In this document: piece by piece, positions 43,806-53,612 of the stretch
Position numbering within the stretch: the stretch's first letter is position 1
Layout of the letters: each line of letters starts with the position of its first letter
Source: Candidatus Limihabitans stercoravium
GTDB taxonomy: Bacteria; Bacillota; Clostridia; Christensenellales; CAG-314
Assembly: GCA_018715495.1 (NCBI GenBank)
Contig: DVLO01000044.1
Coordinates: 16,363 to 80,362 of the forward strand
Reading direction: 5' to 3'
DNA: 64,000 nucleotides
Notes under the pieces: generated by a model
The model's input: the letters and a program-made list of their open reading frames with translations, nothing else
The model's database searches: none
What the model was told of the DNA's origin: nothing
Translations under genes and position numbers: made by a program

Positions 43806-46800
43806 TTACTTAAAGTAATTGAAGTAAGTTTGATTGTTGACGTATTCCGTTGCCAGACCGTACTCACTTTCAAGCAGTTGCAGATGAGGTTCAATTGTAC
43901 TGATTGTACACCAGTCGTCCAACATACTGAATGTTGCGTCAAGTGATGTCAGATTGTATGTTTCGTCATGGGTAATGCCCACCGTAACAGGTCCGAGGTT
44001 GGTATCCATGGGTTTCAAGTCAAGACCCAATTCAAACCTGCTGTTCTCGTAGGTGTAACTTGTCAGCAACTGTTCGGGTTGAAAACTGCCGCCGCCGTTG
44101 TCATTTGTGTTGCCCAGAATCTGATCTCTGATCCACTGCTTGAAGTTGATCATTTCCATGAGGTTGTTTATCATGACATTACCGTTGAAATCCTTGGCGG
44201 GAATTTCCGCAACGTAATTTCTTTCCATCATGGTGTGTTTGAACCACTTGCAATCCCACGAATTTCTGACAATGGAAATCATGTCTGTTCTGCCGTTGTA
44301 GTACAGGTAGCTGTAACCGCCGTAGTCGTTGAATGCTGCACCGGAGAAGTCAAGCTGTCCTAATTTTTCACGTTCGAGCAGTACCGCCACATTGACAAAT
44401 CCTTCTTCGTCGATGTCCACGTACACTGCAACGAACAAATCAATTTCTACAACAAGCTTTGCCTTTATCTTTCCTTCAATGTGGAAACTGTTGTTATCCG
44501 CCGTAACCACAAATGCCGACAACAGATGATAAATGCTGTCAAAGTCAATGTACTGAGCAATGTCGGGAGCTGTAATTTCCGTTTCGGCAACCTTGACGGA
44601 AGCAATGCCGTTGACTGTCATTCCGTCATAGGAAAGGTTTTTAACGTTGAGGGTCAGATCGGGATCTGCCGATACTGTCAACGCCACTTCACCAAGACCG
44701 GACATCACCACTCCGCCGTTCAGCACGATGTCAAACACACCGTCGGTGTAAGCAAGGTTTAAAATGATTGTAGAGAAATCAACGGGTTTACTTGCTTCGT
44801 CCTTAGCGGACAACAGGTCATTGACAAGCTGTTCCAATTGCGGAACTACACGGAACAATTCATCCTTCAACGACAATGTATCCTTCAGGGATTGCAATGT
44901 GAAGGTCACCTTCAATCCGTTGTAGTCGATGTAGAATCTTTCGTCAACGTAATGGAAGTTGACCGTCTTGAAGGGCTGGAAAGTTGTGCCGTCGTACTTT
45001 TCGATGTTGAGGTTAGCAACAAAGGAGTAGCCGTTTTCTGCACTGAACTGTGCTGTTGAATTGGTCAGTCTGTACTTCGAACCGTCAGACAATGCCAGTT
45101 CGCCGTCGATTGTAAATGCCCAACTGCGAGCTACAAACAGCTGTTCGAACACGGGAAGGAAGTCGTCAAATACCAGACCGATGTCGACGTAGGACATGTT
45201 GTCGTCAAACTGCATGTAAACTTGCTGTTCGCACGGTCTTGCGGTAATGGACTTACCCAGGATGTCGATTGTTGCGGTAAATGTTGAAGTGATACCCGTT
45301 GTGATGTCAACGGACAATCCGATGTTTCCTAACGACAACCCAACGGTCATGCTGTCCTGACCTGTCTGTATTGTCATTCCGTTTAGAATGTCAGAAATGG
45401 ACAGTGAGAAAGCATTTCCTATCGGGTCATTGTTGCCCAGTATTTCACCCAGTCTTGTTACGACTTGTTCAATTTGCGCAATGTTTCCTTCGGCATAAAC
45501 GGTGTCGTAGTTGAAACGGAATGTCTGACTGTTGAAGTCGTATTCGCCCGACAGAACATTGTCCGTACCCATCTTGAAACGCAGGACACCGTTCAATCCG
45601 TCCAATTGCAGATACAGTGTGTTGAGTTCGTCGATTGTAACTTGAATATCTGTGAGATACTCACCGTCAATCACTACTTGTTCTTCCGTTGAGCGTACAG
45701 TTGCGCAAACACTCAAAGCAACGCCCTTGACTTCGACGTCGGAAATTGCAGCTTCCATACTGTCGGAGGCATTGAGAGTTACATCGAATGTATTGAGTCC
45801 CAACTGACTGCCGTTTACTGTCACAGTCAGCTGACCGTCGGCAAATGCCACTTGTTCAATCAATGCCAGGATGTCGATGTCGGACAGAGAAAGTCCCGTT
45901 GCCCAGTCAAGAATTTCGTCAAGCTGTTCGTTGATACCTTTGAATTGTTCAAATACCGAACCGTCAACGTTGCCGTTGAGACTGACTGCAGTCTTGATAC
46001 CTGCAATGTCAAGATACAATGTGTTGTCAACAATCTTTATGTTTCCGTTGAGTAACTTGCTGTTTGCCATTGACAACTCAAATTCAACTTCAATTGCATT
46101 TGCAAACAAGATGTTTGCATTGACCAGATATTCAGCTCCGTTCAGAGTAAGTTTAGCCGATATATCCGCATCGTAGCCGTTTGCGTTGAGCAATTCGCCG
46201 ATATAGGGAGCGAATTTTTCCACAACTTCTGCCAAATCAATTGCGTTGTCAAATTCTGCTTGGTGTTCCTGCCAATCGGTAAGACGGGCGGTCAGTTGCC
46301 TTCCCATCACATTGACGTTGATTTCACCCAGCGTCCACACGTTGTTGACATTGTTCAATGTCACTGTCGCAATGTCGGAAACAGCAATCTTTAAACTTCC
46401 GTCCTCTTGCGCTTCGAAACTTACATTTAAATTAAATTCGCCAAGTTCAGGAAGTGCAGGCAACTCTACCATTCCTTCAAGGCATTGCAACACACTGCCG
46501 ATGTCGGCAATTGCAAGTTTGCCGGTGATGTTTCCGTACTTAGCCAAAAGTGTTTCATCATTGTACATCACATACAAATCATTCCACACCAAATGTGCTT
46601 GTTGCTTTGTGATGTCCAAACCGATGTAGGCTTCTATTGAACCGCCCACTTCAAGAGCAACCTTTCCGTCTGCGAAAATCTCAATCAATCCCGAAATGTC
46701 GGGGTAGTCGCCTGTAAATTCGGGAACATTCCAACTGTCAGGTACAATTTCCAACTTCCAGTCGCCCAATGTCGCCGTAGCCGACACAAAGGAGTAGCTG

Positions 46801-48104
46801 TCTCCTTCAAGCACACCTTGAATTGCAATATTCGCTTCCAATCCTTGCAAATCGATGTGCAATGAAACAGTCACTTCTCCGTCGGTGTACTGTGCTGTAA
46901 TTTCACCAAGCAGATCTTCAAGTGCAGGCAATTGAATGTCGGGAAGACTTCCGCCCGTAAATACCGATACCGCTTGCATCAATCCGTCCACAGTTGCGCT
47001 TGCCTTCACATCACCTTTCTGCACCAACAATCTGTTGTCGGAATACATTGCATCTATTCCCAATGCAGACAAGTAAACGGTTGTGTCGGCAAGGTTGTTC
47101 ATGTCAAGCAATGCTCTTGCATTTCCTTCAATGATCGTGTCGGCGTTACTTAGTTTCAATGAAATGTCCAACGGCTTGTTTTCCGTAAGATAAGGGTTGA
47201 ACATCTGTGTCAGCACCGTAACAGCGTCAGGATTGGTGTCAGGTTGTTCTATTTCAGCATCAAAGTACTGTTCGAAAAATTCGAAATGCGGAAGCTGATT
47301 AACTTCGCCAATATCACTGAATGTTTCGGTAAGACTTTCGGTACAAGTGATACCTCCCAACATTGCAACCTTGTATTGACAATCGGTGGTTATCGACACA
47401 ACTTGCCAATTGCTGTCCATTGTGACAAGCAGTTGCGCCTTCAAAAATTCGGGGAATGCCTTGGTTCCTGCCGATGTGCGCATTTCGTACAACAAGTAGT
47501 AAGGTGCAATGGTCGTATCCAATGTGTATTGGAAGGTAAACAATCCGTCTTTTTCCTCCACAAACTGTGCGTCTGTGATTGTCTTGTCGTTGAGAACGTA
47601 GGCGGAAAGTGAAGTCGGGATATATCCGAACATTTCAAGGAAACTTTCCCTGGTTATTCTGGATGCACTGTTCTGCCATTCGATGTTGTCAATTCTGTTG
47701 ACCTTGGAATGATTGCGCAACAGGTAGTTGCCTTGGTAAACAAATCTTTGCTGACCGAATTTGACCAGCGAAGAAAAACTTGCGCTTTGCTTGAACACAT
47801 CTTCACCAACAACGGTGCGGCTGCTCAACACCTGCTGTTCAATGCCCATTGATTTACTTGAACCACTTGCTACGGCATTGAATGAACCTGCTTGCTGAAG
47901 CTGTCCTGCACTTACGTACAGATTTTGTTTAGCGTCGTAGTCACCCGGAGTACCGCTTTCGGGACGGCTTGCAGTCATGCTAACCAGATCGGAATCAGGC
48001 GGAATGACAATGGCAGGCGGAGAGTCGTCGAAGTTGACGACGTACACCATACAACATGAACTCATGACAAGTGCCAACAAGGCACAAAAAACCTTAAATC
48101 TCAT
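43806..48104 (-). CDS. Giant exported beta-rich repeat protein
   Basis: Not recognised. 1,432 residues with an N-terminal signal peptide (hydrophobic 6-25; a cysteine pair in MSSCC could be a non-standard lipobox). The body is built of diverged modules of roughly 190 residues: compare GRQLTARLTDWQEHQAEFDN with GKSITARPCEQQVYMQFDDN, and the recurrent YLDIAGIKTAVSLNG and YIDYNGLKVTFTLQS. Modules alternate amphipathic beta strands with short helices. No cell-wall sorting signal. A surface or lipid-contacting scaffold is possible, but no function is claimed. TATAAT ends 14 bp before the ATG, without a clear -35 or ribosome site inside the predicted message. Confidence 0.75.
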   Translation of the reverse strand: MRFKVFCALLALVMSSCCMVYVVNFDDSPPAIVIPPDSDLVSMTASRPESGTPGDYDAKQNLYVSAGQLQQAGSFNAVASGSSKSMGIEQQVLSSRTVVGEDVFKQSASFSSLVKFGQQRFVYQGNYLLRNHSKVNRIDNIEWQNSASRITRESFLEMFGYIPTSLSAYVLNDKTITDAQFVEEKDGLFTFQYTLDTTIAPYYLLYEMRTSAGTKAFPEFLKAQLLVTMDSNWQVVSITTDCQYKVAMLGGITCTESLTETFSDIGEVNQLPHFEFFEQYFDAEIEQPDTNPDAVTVLTQMFNPYLTENKPLDISLKLSNADTIIEGNARALLDMNNLADTTVYLSALGIDAMYSDNRLLVQKGDVKASATVDGLMQAVSVFTGGSLPDIQLPALEDLLGEITAQYTDGEVTVSLHIDLQGLEANIAIQGVLEGDSYSFVSATATLGDWKLEIVPDSWNVPEFTGDYPDISGLIEIFADGKVALEVGGSIEAYIGLDITKQQAHLVWNDLYVMYNDETLLAKYGNITGKLAIADIGSVLQCLEGMVELPALPELGEFNLNVSFEAQEDGSLKIAVSDIATVTLNNVNNVWTLGEINVNVMGRQLTARLTDWQEHQAEFDNAIDLAEVVEKFAPYIGELLNANGYDADISAKLTLNGAEYLVNANILFANAIEVEFELSMANSKLLNGNIKIVDNTLYLDIAGIKTAVSLNGNVDGSVFEQFKGINEQLDEILDWATGLSLSDIDILALIEQVAFADGQLTVTVNGSQLGLNTFDVTLNASDSMEAAISDVEVKGVALSVCATVRSTEEQVVIDGEYLTDIQVTIDELNTLYLQLDGLNGVLRFKMGTDNVLSGEYDFNSQTFRFNYDTVYAEGNIAQIEQVVTRLGEILGNNDPIGNAFSLSISDILNGMTIQTGQDSMTVGLSLGNIGLSVDITTGITSTFTATIDILGKSITARPCEQQVYMQFDDNMSYVDIGLVFDDFLPVFEQLFVARSWAFTIDGELALSDGSKYRLTNSTAQFSAENGYSFVANLNIEKYDGTTFQPFKTVNFHYVDERFYIDYNGLKVTFTLQSLKDTLSLKDELFRVVPQLEQLVNDLLSAKDEASKPVDFSTIILNLAYTDGVFDIVLNGGVVMSGLGEVALTVSADPDLTLNVKNLSYDGMTVNGIASVKVAETEITAPDIAQYIDFDSIYHLLSAFVVTADNNSFHIEGKIKAKLVVEIDLFVAVYVDIDEEGFVNVAVLLEREKLGQLDFSGAAFNDYGGYSYLYYNGRTDMISIVRNSWDCKWFKHTMMERNYVAEIPAKDFNGNVMINNLMEMINFKQWIRDQILGNTNDNGGGSFQPEQLLTSYTYENSRFELGLDLKPMDTNLGPVTVGITHDETYNLTSLDATFSMLDDWCTISTIEPHLQLLESEYGLATEYVNNQTYFNYFK

Positions 48105-48344
48105 ATAAAAATTTCCCCATTATACTTAATGTGAGAACATGGTATATTCCCAGTAATTGTATGGGGTATTGTACATCAAACGAACGCACAAGTCAACACT
48201 ATTTGCAAAAAGTGTTGATTATCTCAACAAAAGTGAACTTTTATGTTGATTTGTTGCGAATTTAAATAACATTCAGATATACAAAGCATCACAAATATAC
48301 ATTTGTTTCAACAGCGTGTTGAACAGAAAAACAACTTGTCCTGC

Positions 48345-48397
48345 AAAAGACAATGTGACATCTACAACACACAGTGTAGATGCCACATTGTCTTTTT
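48345..48397 (-). terminator. Hairpin terminator after the hexapeptide-repeat gene
   Basis: A long stem with one internal mismatch (48345-48365 with 48376-48396), A/T-rich at the base. The remaining sequence to 48104 shows no gene. Confidence 0.65.
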
Positions 48398-48401
48398 ACT
48401 T

Positions 48402-49037
48402 TCAGATGCTCCCTTCTATCGTTGCCGTATGGCTGTCCGCATGATGAGAAAGGTACTTCTCTGCCCTGTTTTCCTTGACGGTAAGGTAACTTCGTCCAAT
48501 TGAAAAAGCGCCTGCAGGAAGGTTGCTGTCTACCGTAGTTCCGCAGGCAATGTAACAACCGCTGCCCACCTCTAAGGGCGCAACCAGATTGGTGTTACAT
48601 CCTATAAAACAGTTGTCTCCCACATTGGTGTGATGCTTGTGCTTGCCGTCGTAATTTACAAATATTACGCCGCAACCGATGTTGCAGTTTTTGCCGACGG
48701 TAGCGTCCCCTATGTACGCAAGATGACTTGCTTTAGTACCGTTTCCCAATGTGCTGTTTTTCAGTTCGACGTAGTTACCTATGCGGCAGTTATCTCCGAC
48801 TACACTTCCCTGTCGTATGTGTGCGTTGGGTCCTACAGTACAGTCCTTGCCCACTGTGCTGTCGGTTATACGACTGCTACGTATCTCAGTGTTTTTGCCT
48901 ACATGAGCATTGTCAAGGTAACTGAAACTTTCCACCACACAACCGTCCTCTAAAACGGTGTTGCCCTTGACTACAGCAAAGGGCTGAATGATAACATTTT
49001 TACCCACTGTTACAGTGGGCTCCAGGTAGTATTGCAT
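48402..49037 (-). CDS. Stand-alone GlmU-type acetyltransferase domain (left-handed beta helix)
   Basis: 211 residues of hexapeptide repeats. They match the C-terminal domain of GlmU, which acetylates glucosamine-1-phosphate: VGPNAHIRQGSVVGDNCRIGN, then KNSTLGNGTKASHLAYIGDA (catalytic His in the SHL motif), then GCGVIFVNYDGKHKHHT, each close to the family pattern. The N-terminal uridylyltransferase domain is absent, and upstream is spoIIE, so this is not simply a broken glmU. GAGAGGTGAG precedes the ATG at 49037. It starts 32 bp after spoIIE, probably in one operon. It could serve cell-wall precursor supply at sporulation; inference. Confidence 0.8.
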   Translation of the reverse strand: MQYYLEPTVTVGKNVIIQPFAVVKGNTVLEDGCVVESFSYLDNAHVGKNTEIRSSRITDSTVGKDCTVGPNAHIRQGSVVGDNCRIGNYVELKNSTLGNGTKASHLAYIGDATVGKNCNIGCGVIFVNYDGKHKHHTNVGDNCFIGCNTNLVAPLEVGSGCYIACGTTVDSNLPAGAFSIGRSYLTVKENRAEKYLSHHADSHTATIEGSI

Positions 49038-49069
49038 ATATCTCACCTCTCTACACAAGTATATGCACA

Positions 49070-51292
49070 CTACACCATCCTTGCCACTACTACCGTCATG
49101 TCATCGGAAGGTTTGTTGTTACATTTTTCCAATGCACGCTCCATAAGTTCATCGGCTACTATCTGCGGATTGGTGAGTATTGTCTGGTTTACGTAATCGG
49201 CAATGGCATCAGCGCCAAGACAATCAATCACACCGTCGCTGCACAGCACGACCAAGTCGCCACTTCCCAACACACGATTGCAGGTGGAAGGTTTCATTTC
49301 GTCCAATACGCCAAGCGGCAAACTGCTACCATCCACAATGGAAGTTTCGCCTTGTTGACGAACAAAACACTCAGGCGCACCCAGTTTTACGAAGTCACAC
49401 CTTCCGCAGGAAAGATCGGCAACAACAATGTCTACAGCACAGAAAGTATCTGTATTGAAGGTCTGCAACAGCCTGTTTACACACGTCAAAATAAGTTCGG
49501 ACGGGAATCCCGCGCGGTAGAAATTTTCCACCAACGTGATGGCAATTTCCGACATTTTTTCCGCACGTTCTCCACTGCCCATGCCGTCGCACAACGCCAT
49601 CATCACACGATTGTTGTCAATGCCAACGAAACTGTGCGTATCTCCCGAAACACACTGTCCGTCTTTCGGAACACTGCGTATGCCGTAGGCAAGTTCGAAA
49701 CGTGGTTTCTCCAACATGTACACCGTCAGATACTGTCCGTCATCCATTGTACGTTCGGTACACATGGGGTACCCAAGGCTGTCGGACACGATCTTTTCCA
49801 CATTACGTATGTCTGCGTCACGTTTGTCCACGGTAAGAATTACGGACTTTTCACCGTTGTTTTCCATCAATGAACCTTCAGTAGCCCTGATGTTGTGAAA
49901 GGACAAGTTTTCCAGCAAATCTCTTTCCTTGTCGGGACGGAATGTCACCTGACCTTTTAATGACTGTGCCATGTTCTGCATCACTGCCGATACACCGCCC
50001 AACTGTTCGCCTATCAACATTTTTGTACTGTCTGCCTGAGCTGTCCTGTTGCAGTAATCCTTGAATGCAACCGCCCTGCCGTTAATACGTGTAAGTATTC
50101 CGTTGAGCCTCTGACAACGCCCAGTAAGATTGCTGTCAATATCCAATATGCTGACACGTCCTCTGTTCAATGCTATGTACACAAGGTCTGTCAGTGACTT
50201 TTCTGCCGTCCTGCGGTTGTCACGCCAACACAACGAACGGTTGGGACAATCGCTGCACACCTCTTCCGTCACACACTTGACAATCTGTTGACGTGCGTCT
50301 TCCGCCGTCATCACTCCTTCAGCCATGGAAGAAAATGTGTTCTTCATGGCGAAAAACACGTCGGAAAGTCTGTAAAGTTTTGCCGACAATCCCCAACGCA
50401 ATCTGTTGATGGCATTTTTAGCATTATCCTTGTTACCGTTGCCCATTTGTTCGGCAAGACGTTTCAAACACTTGTCGGGAATGACTACATACAACAGCAC
50501 AGCCATCATCACGGGTAGGAATGACAAGTTGAACAGGTAACCTTCCCCCTTCCACATGTACACTAGCAGTAAATAGAAACATGCCACAAAAAATGCCGAT
50601 GCGTATCTGTTTACTCTGTTCAAGACCACTGCGCACAATGCCAACACGCACACAATTGCCGTACTTTCGAATTGTCCCGTTGCAAAGGCATTACCCATAC
50701 TCAACGTTACAGCCGATGCAATGGCAGTAAATTCACCCTTCAATGTCATTGCCAACAGTACTGTCAAGAGAGCAACCCCTTCAAACAAATCGAAGGGAAT
50801 TTGCAACGACGACAGACAGTAACTCATCACCACTGCAAATATCGCAACAGACAACACTTCGTCAAGCGCCAATCGGTAACTGAATCCCTTGACAAACACC
50901 GCCCTGAATGAGTAAATACACACCACGGCAAATGCCGTTCCTACAAGACTGTACACAATTCTGTCCAAAAACATCGGTACGTCACTTAAAATTTCGGCAC
51001 AGTACACTACATTTGCCAACAGACAGTACAGCACAAACAAAGGTCTTGTCGCTTTCTTTTTCAACAAGGTGTGCAACAGCATTACAACCAACAGTACACC
51101 GCTGCGTGACAGCGCAAATAACAACTGTCCGTGCAGTAAACTTGCAGCAATGTACAACAATGTGGAAATCCACATGTTCAGACAATACATTGCACTGGCA
51201 TATACACCAAAGGCAACAAGTCCGTCTAAAGGTTTACCCAGCACCATCGCCGCCGCAATGACACAGTATATCAACAATTTTTTGTAAAACAT
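49070..51292 (-). CDS. spoIIE: Stage II sporulation protein E (membrane PP2C phosphatase)
   Basis: Dephosphorylates SpoIIAA to release sigma F in the forespore and takes part in polar septum formation. 740 residues: about ten membrane segments to residue 300, a central region with the cysteine cluster CSDCPNRSLCW (about 345), and a C-terminal PP2C domain with LCDGMGSGERAEKMS, LCSDGVID and the final SDDMTVVVARM. Its presence is the best evidence that the organism is a spore former. In many Firmicutes spoIIE lies beside tilS-hpt; here they are about 29 kb apart. Confidence 0.95.
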   Translation of the reverse strand: MFYKKLLIYCVIAAAMVLGKPLDGLVAFGVYASAMYCLNMWISTLLYIAASLLHGQLLFALSRSGVLLVVMLLHTLLKKKATRPLFVLYCLLANVVYCAEILSDVPMFLDRIVYSLVGTAFAVVCIYSFRAVFVKGFSYRLALDEVLSVAIFAVVMSYCLSSLQIPFDLFEGVALLTVLLAMTLKGEFTAIASAVTLSMGNAFATGQFESTAIVCVLALCAVVLNRVNRYASAFFVACFYLLLVYMWKGEGYLFNLSFLPVMMAVLLYVVIPDKCLKRLAEQMGNGNKDNAKNAINRLRWGLSAKLYRLSDVFFAMKNTFSSMAEGVMTAEDARQQIVKCVTEEVCSDCPNRSLCWRDNRRTAEKSLTDLVYIALNRGRVSILDIDSNLTGRCQRLNGILTRINGRAVAFKDYCNRTAQADSTKMLIGEQLGGVSAVMQNMAQSLKGQVTFRPDKERDLLENLSFHNIRATEGSLMENNGEKSVILTVDKRDADIRNVEKIVSDSLGYPMCTERTMDDGQYLTVYMLEKPRFELAYGIRSVPKDGQCVSGDTHSFVGIDNNRVMMALCDGMGSGERAEKMSEIAITLVENFYRAGFPSELILTCVNRLLQTFNTDTFCAVDIVVADLSCGRCDFVKLGAPECFVRQQGETSIVDGSSLPLGVLDEMKPSTCNRVLGSGDLVVLCSDGVIDCLGADAIADYVNQTILTNPQIVADELMERALEKCNNKPSDDMTVVVARMV

Positions 51293-51394
51293 TTTCCCTC
51301 TCCGTCAAACATTTGCCCCCATACTACCACCGTGCAACACAACTTATTTGCCGATTTATATTACAAAAGGGCGGATTTTGACATCTTGGAAACA

Positions 51395-51424
51395 GAAAAA
51401 AGCGGAAGGATTGCCCTTCCGCAT
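51395..51424 (-). terminator. Terminator of the DegV-family gene
   Basis: An 8-bp stem (51402-51409 with 51415-51422) and six T on the minus strand. Confidence 0.8.
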
Positions 51425-51458
51425 TGTTTTCATTATTCAGAGTCTACTTAGCTGAAGT

Positions 51459-52298
51459 TTACTTGGTAACGTACACAACGTAAGCAGCGCCCGGTCCGGT
51501 GTGCACGCCTACAATTGAACTCAACACCTGCATGTTGTCAATGTAGTACTGACGTTTGTCTTCTTCTACACACTTGTCGATGAGTTTCAACACTCTGTCA
51601 TTTGACGGACTGTAACCGAAGATCAGGTCGTAATCGGGGTCGATGTCCGCTTCCAAAACGTATTTCGAAAGGTTGTCTACTGCCTTACGAACGCCCATGC
51701 TCTTACCGATTACCTTGATTTCACCGTGGTCAATGGTAATCAACGGCTTGATGTTGAGCATTGTTCCGATCATCGCACTAGTCTTACTCAGTCTGCCGCC
51801 CTTGAACAGGTATTCCAATGTGTCCACCAATGCAACAAGAGTTGTGCGGTCACGCAAACTTTCAATGTGAGCTACAATTTCTTCGGGGGACATTGTGTCC
51901 TTTACCCTCAATGCTTCCATTACAAGCAAACGCAACTTGCCAACCGTTGACAATGTATCGACGATATAAACGTTGTCGAAGTTTCCTTGATTTTTAACCA
52001 TTTGAGCGCATTGGTAACTTCCGCTCAGTTTTCTTGAAATTGGAAGCACAATCAATGTGTCGCCGTTGTCCTTGGCACGTTGAAATTCCTCTTCGTACTG
52101 CAATGGAGATGCCTGCGAAGTTGTAGGAATGGTCTTGCTTCCCTGCAGCTTCTTGTAAAATTCTTCGTTGGTGATGTCGAAGCAGGCACGATACTGTTCC
52201 GAACCGAAATTGATTGTCAGCGGCAGTATTGTAATGCCTTTTTCGTTAGCTTCGCTCACTGTGATGTCAGCAGAGCTGTCTGTAACTATACGTATCAT
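51459..52298 (-). CDS. DegV-family fatty-acid-binding protein
   Basis: 279 residues. DegV/FakB proteins hold a fatty acid for phosphorylation by FakA. Family start IRIVTDSSADI, the motif TSQASPLQYEEEF (serine contacting the carboxylate), LPISRKLSGSYQCA and the C-terminal VGVHTGPGAAYVVYV are all present. No fakA is in the window. It has its own promoter and AAGGGG before the ATG. Confidence 0.93.
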   Translation of the reverse strand: MIRIVTDSSADITVSEANEKGITILPLTINFGSEQYRACFDITNEEFYKKLQGSKTIPTTSQASPLQYEEEFQRAKDNGDTLIVLPISRKLSGSYQCAQMVKNQGNFDNVYIVDTLSTVGKLRLLVMEALRVKDTMSPEEIVAHIESLRDRTTLVALVDTLEYLFKGGRLSKTSAMIGTMLNIKPLITIDHGEIKVIGKSMGVRKAVDNLSKYVLEADIDPDYDLIFGYSPSNDRVLKLIDKCVEEDKRQYYIDNMQVLSSIVGVHTGPGAAYVVYVTK

Positions 52299-52358
52299 TT
52301 TCTTACCCCTTGTGTTGAATTGCTGTGTGTTCTACCAAAACGACAACAGCACTGCAAC

Positions 52359-52387
52359 ATCTTACCAAACAATGGTAAAAAAAGCAA
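52359..52387 (-). promoter_or_regulatory. Promoter of the DegV-family gene
   Basis: On the minus strand: TTGCTT (52382-52387), 17-bp spacer, extended -10 TGG-TAAGAT (52359-52364). Confidence 0.55.
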
Positions 52388-52477
52388 TCAATATAGGGGG
52401 TGTTTTCACTTTTTGCTCAATAAAAAACACGGTTCAATGACGTATTCGATAAAATTCGCATCCAAACGACAAAAACA

Positions 52478-52981
52478 TCACATGAACCTACACAACAAGC
52501 AACTGAGAACGCATCCAAGCATTGTAGTCAACAGAGCGATTGCAACGGCTTTTGCACTGTTTTTTACCTTTGTTCCGTGAAAGTACACTGCCGAAAGGTA
52601 GAAGACCGTTTCACTGCTTCCCATGATGACCGACGCAGACCTTGCAATGTAGCTGTCTGTACCGTAGGTGGCGTAGATGTCGTTCAAGAGTGCAAGTGAA
52701 CCGCTTGCTGTAAAGGGACGAATTACAACCAGTCTTGCAAGTTCGACGGGTATTCCCGTCCATGACAGCAATGGCGCAATCCATTTACTCAACACATCCC
52801 CCACTCCGCTAACTTCCATGAAGTTGATGAGCACAAACATGGTTGCAATGTAAGGAAACAACGTCACGCACAACGACAGACCGTTTTTAGTGCCCTGCAA
52901 AAAGCAGTTGTACACATTGACACGGCGTGCTGCTCCTACCGCAACCGTCAACAGTATGATGGCAGGAATCAGGTATTGCAT
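52478..52981 (-). CDS. spmB: Spore maturation protein B
   Basis: Membrane protein of 167 residues needed with SpmA for spore-core dehydration in Bacillus. Typical segments: FLQGTKNGLSLCVTLFPYIA, then IRPFTASGSLALLNDIYATY and MGSSETVFYLSAVYFH. Start at 52981, overlapping the end of spmA by 13 bp; an upstream in-frame start inside spmA is not needed. Confidence 0.93.
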   Translation of the reverse strand: MQYLIPAIILLTVAVGAARRVNVYNCFLQGTKNGLSLCVTLFPYIATMFVLINFMEVSGVGDVLSKWIAPLLSWTGIPVELARLVVIRPFTASGSLALLNDIYATYGTDSYIARSASVIMGSSETVFYLSAVYFHGTKVKNSAKAVAIALLTTMLGCVLSCLLCRFM

Positions 52982-53526
52982 TTGTCGTACAACAGCATTA
53001 CCGCTACCGCCCCTATTACCGAAGTCACAACGGTACACACTAGGCTTGGAAGAATGACGTCTGACGGATTACTGCTCAATGCCGAAGCACGAAGTCCCAC
53101 AACGGTAGAGGGAATGAGTTGTATTCCCGTTGCGTTCAAGACAAAAAGAAGCGCACCTTGTCTGTTGAGAGCGCCTTTTTCCGTCAGTGCCGACATTGCT
53201 TTCAGGTTGAAAGGAGTTGCAACGTTGCCTGCACCAATTATATTTGCCGACAATCCCATGGATATGTCGCTTGCCACGTTGTCGTCAAGGTTACCGAACA
53301 GCGCCTTGTTGACGGGTTTAGTCAGCCGTGCAATCATTTCCACTATTCCGCTTTTTTGCATTACTTCGGCAATGCTGAGCCACAGACAGTACACTCCACA
53401 CATGGAAAATGTCGTAGTGAGTGCGGAATTAGCTGAATTTATTGCTACATCGGAAACTTTGTCGGGACTCAATGCCGTCAATATACACAGTGCTACAATT
53501 ACAATGGATGTCCAAATTGCGTTCAT
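52969..53526 (-). CDS. spmA: Spore maturation protein A
   Basis: Membrane protein of 185 residues, partner of SpmB. It has NAIWTSIVIVALC at the start, DISMGLSANIIGAGNVATPF and NATGIQLIPSTVVGLRA, all typical of the family (nucleoside-recognition GATE fold). No ribosome site precedes the ATG. A TATACT box ends 5 bp before the start codon, which would give a leaderless mRNA. Confidence 0.94.
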   Translation of the reverse strand: MNAIWTSIVIVALCILTALSPDKVSDVAINSANSALTTTFSMCGVYCLWLSIAEVMQKSGIVEMIARLTKPVNKALFGNLDDNVASDISMGLSANIIGAGNVATPFNLKAMSALTEKGALNRQGALLFVLNATGIQLIPSTVVGLRASALSSNPSDVILPSLVCTVVTSVIGAVAVMLLYDKCNT

Positions 53527-53531
53527 ATTGT

Positions 53532-53560
53532 AGTATATTCTTTACAATACTGTAAATTCA
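53532..53560 (-). promoter_or_regulatory. Possible spmA promoter (leaderless)
   Basis: On the minus strand: TATACT (53532-53537) with a weak TGAATT 17 bp upstream. A sporulation sigma factor may use this region differently. Confidence 0.35.
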
Positions 53561-53569
53561 TAGTATAAT
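53541..53569 (+). promoter_or_regulatory. Promoter of metG-tatD-radical SAM operon
   Basis: TTTACA (53541-53546), 17-bp spacer, TATAAT (53564-53569). It overlaps the divergent spmA promoter region. Confidence 0.7.
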
Positions 53570-53612
53570 TACTAATTAGTCAACAATCAAGATGTTTACA
53601 CGGAGATTAAAC

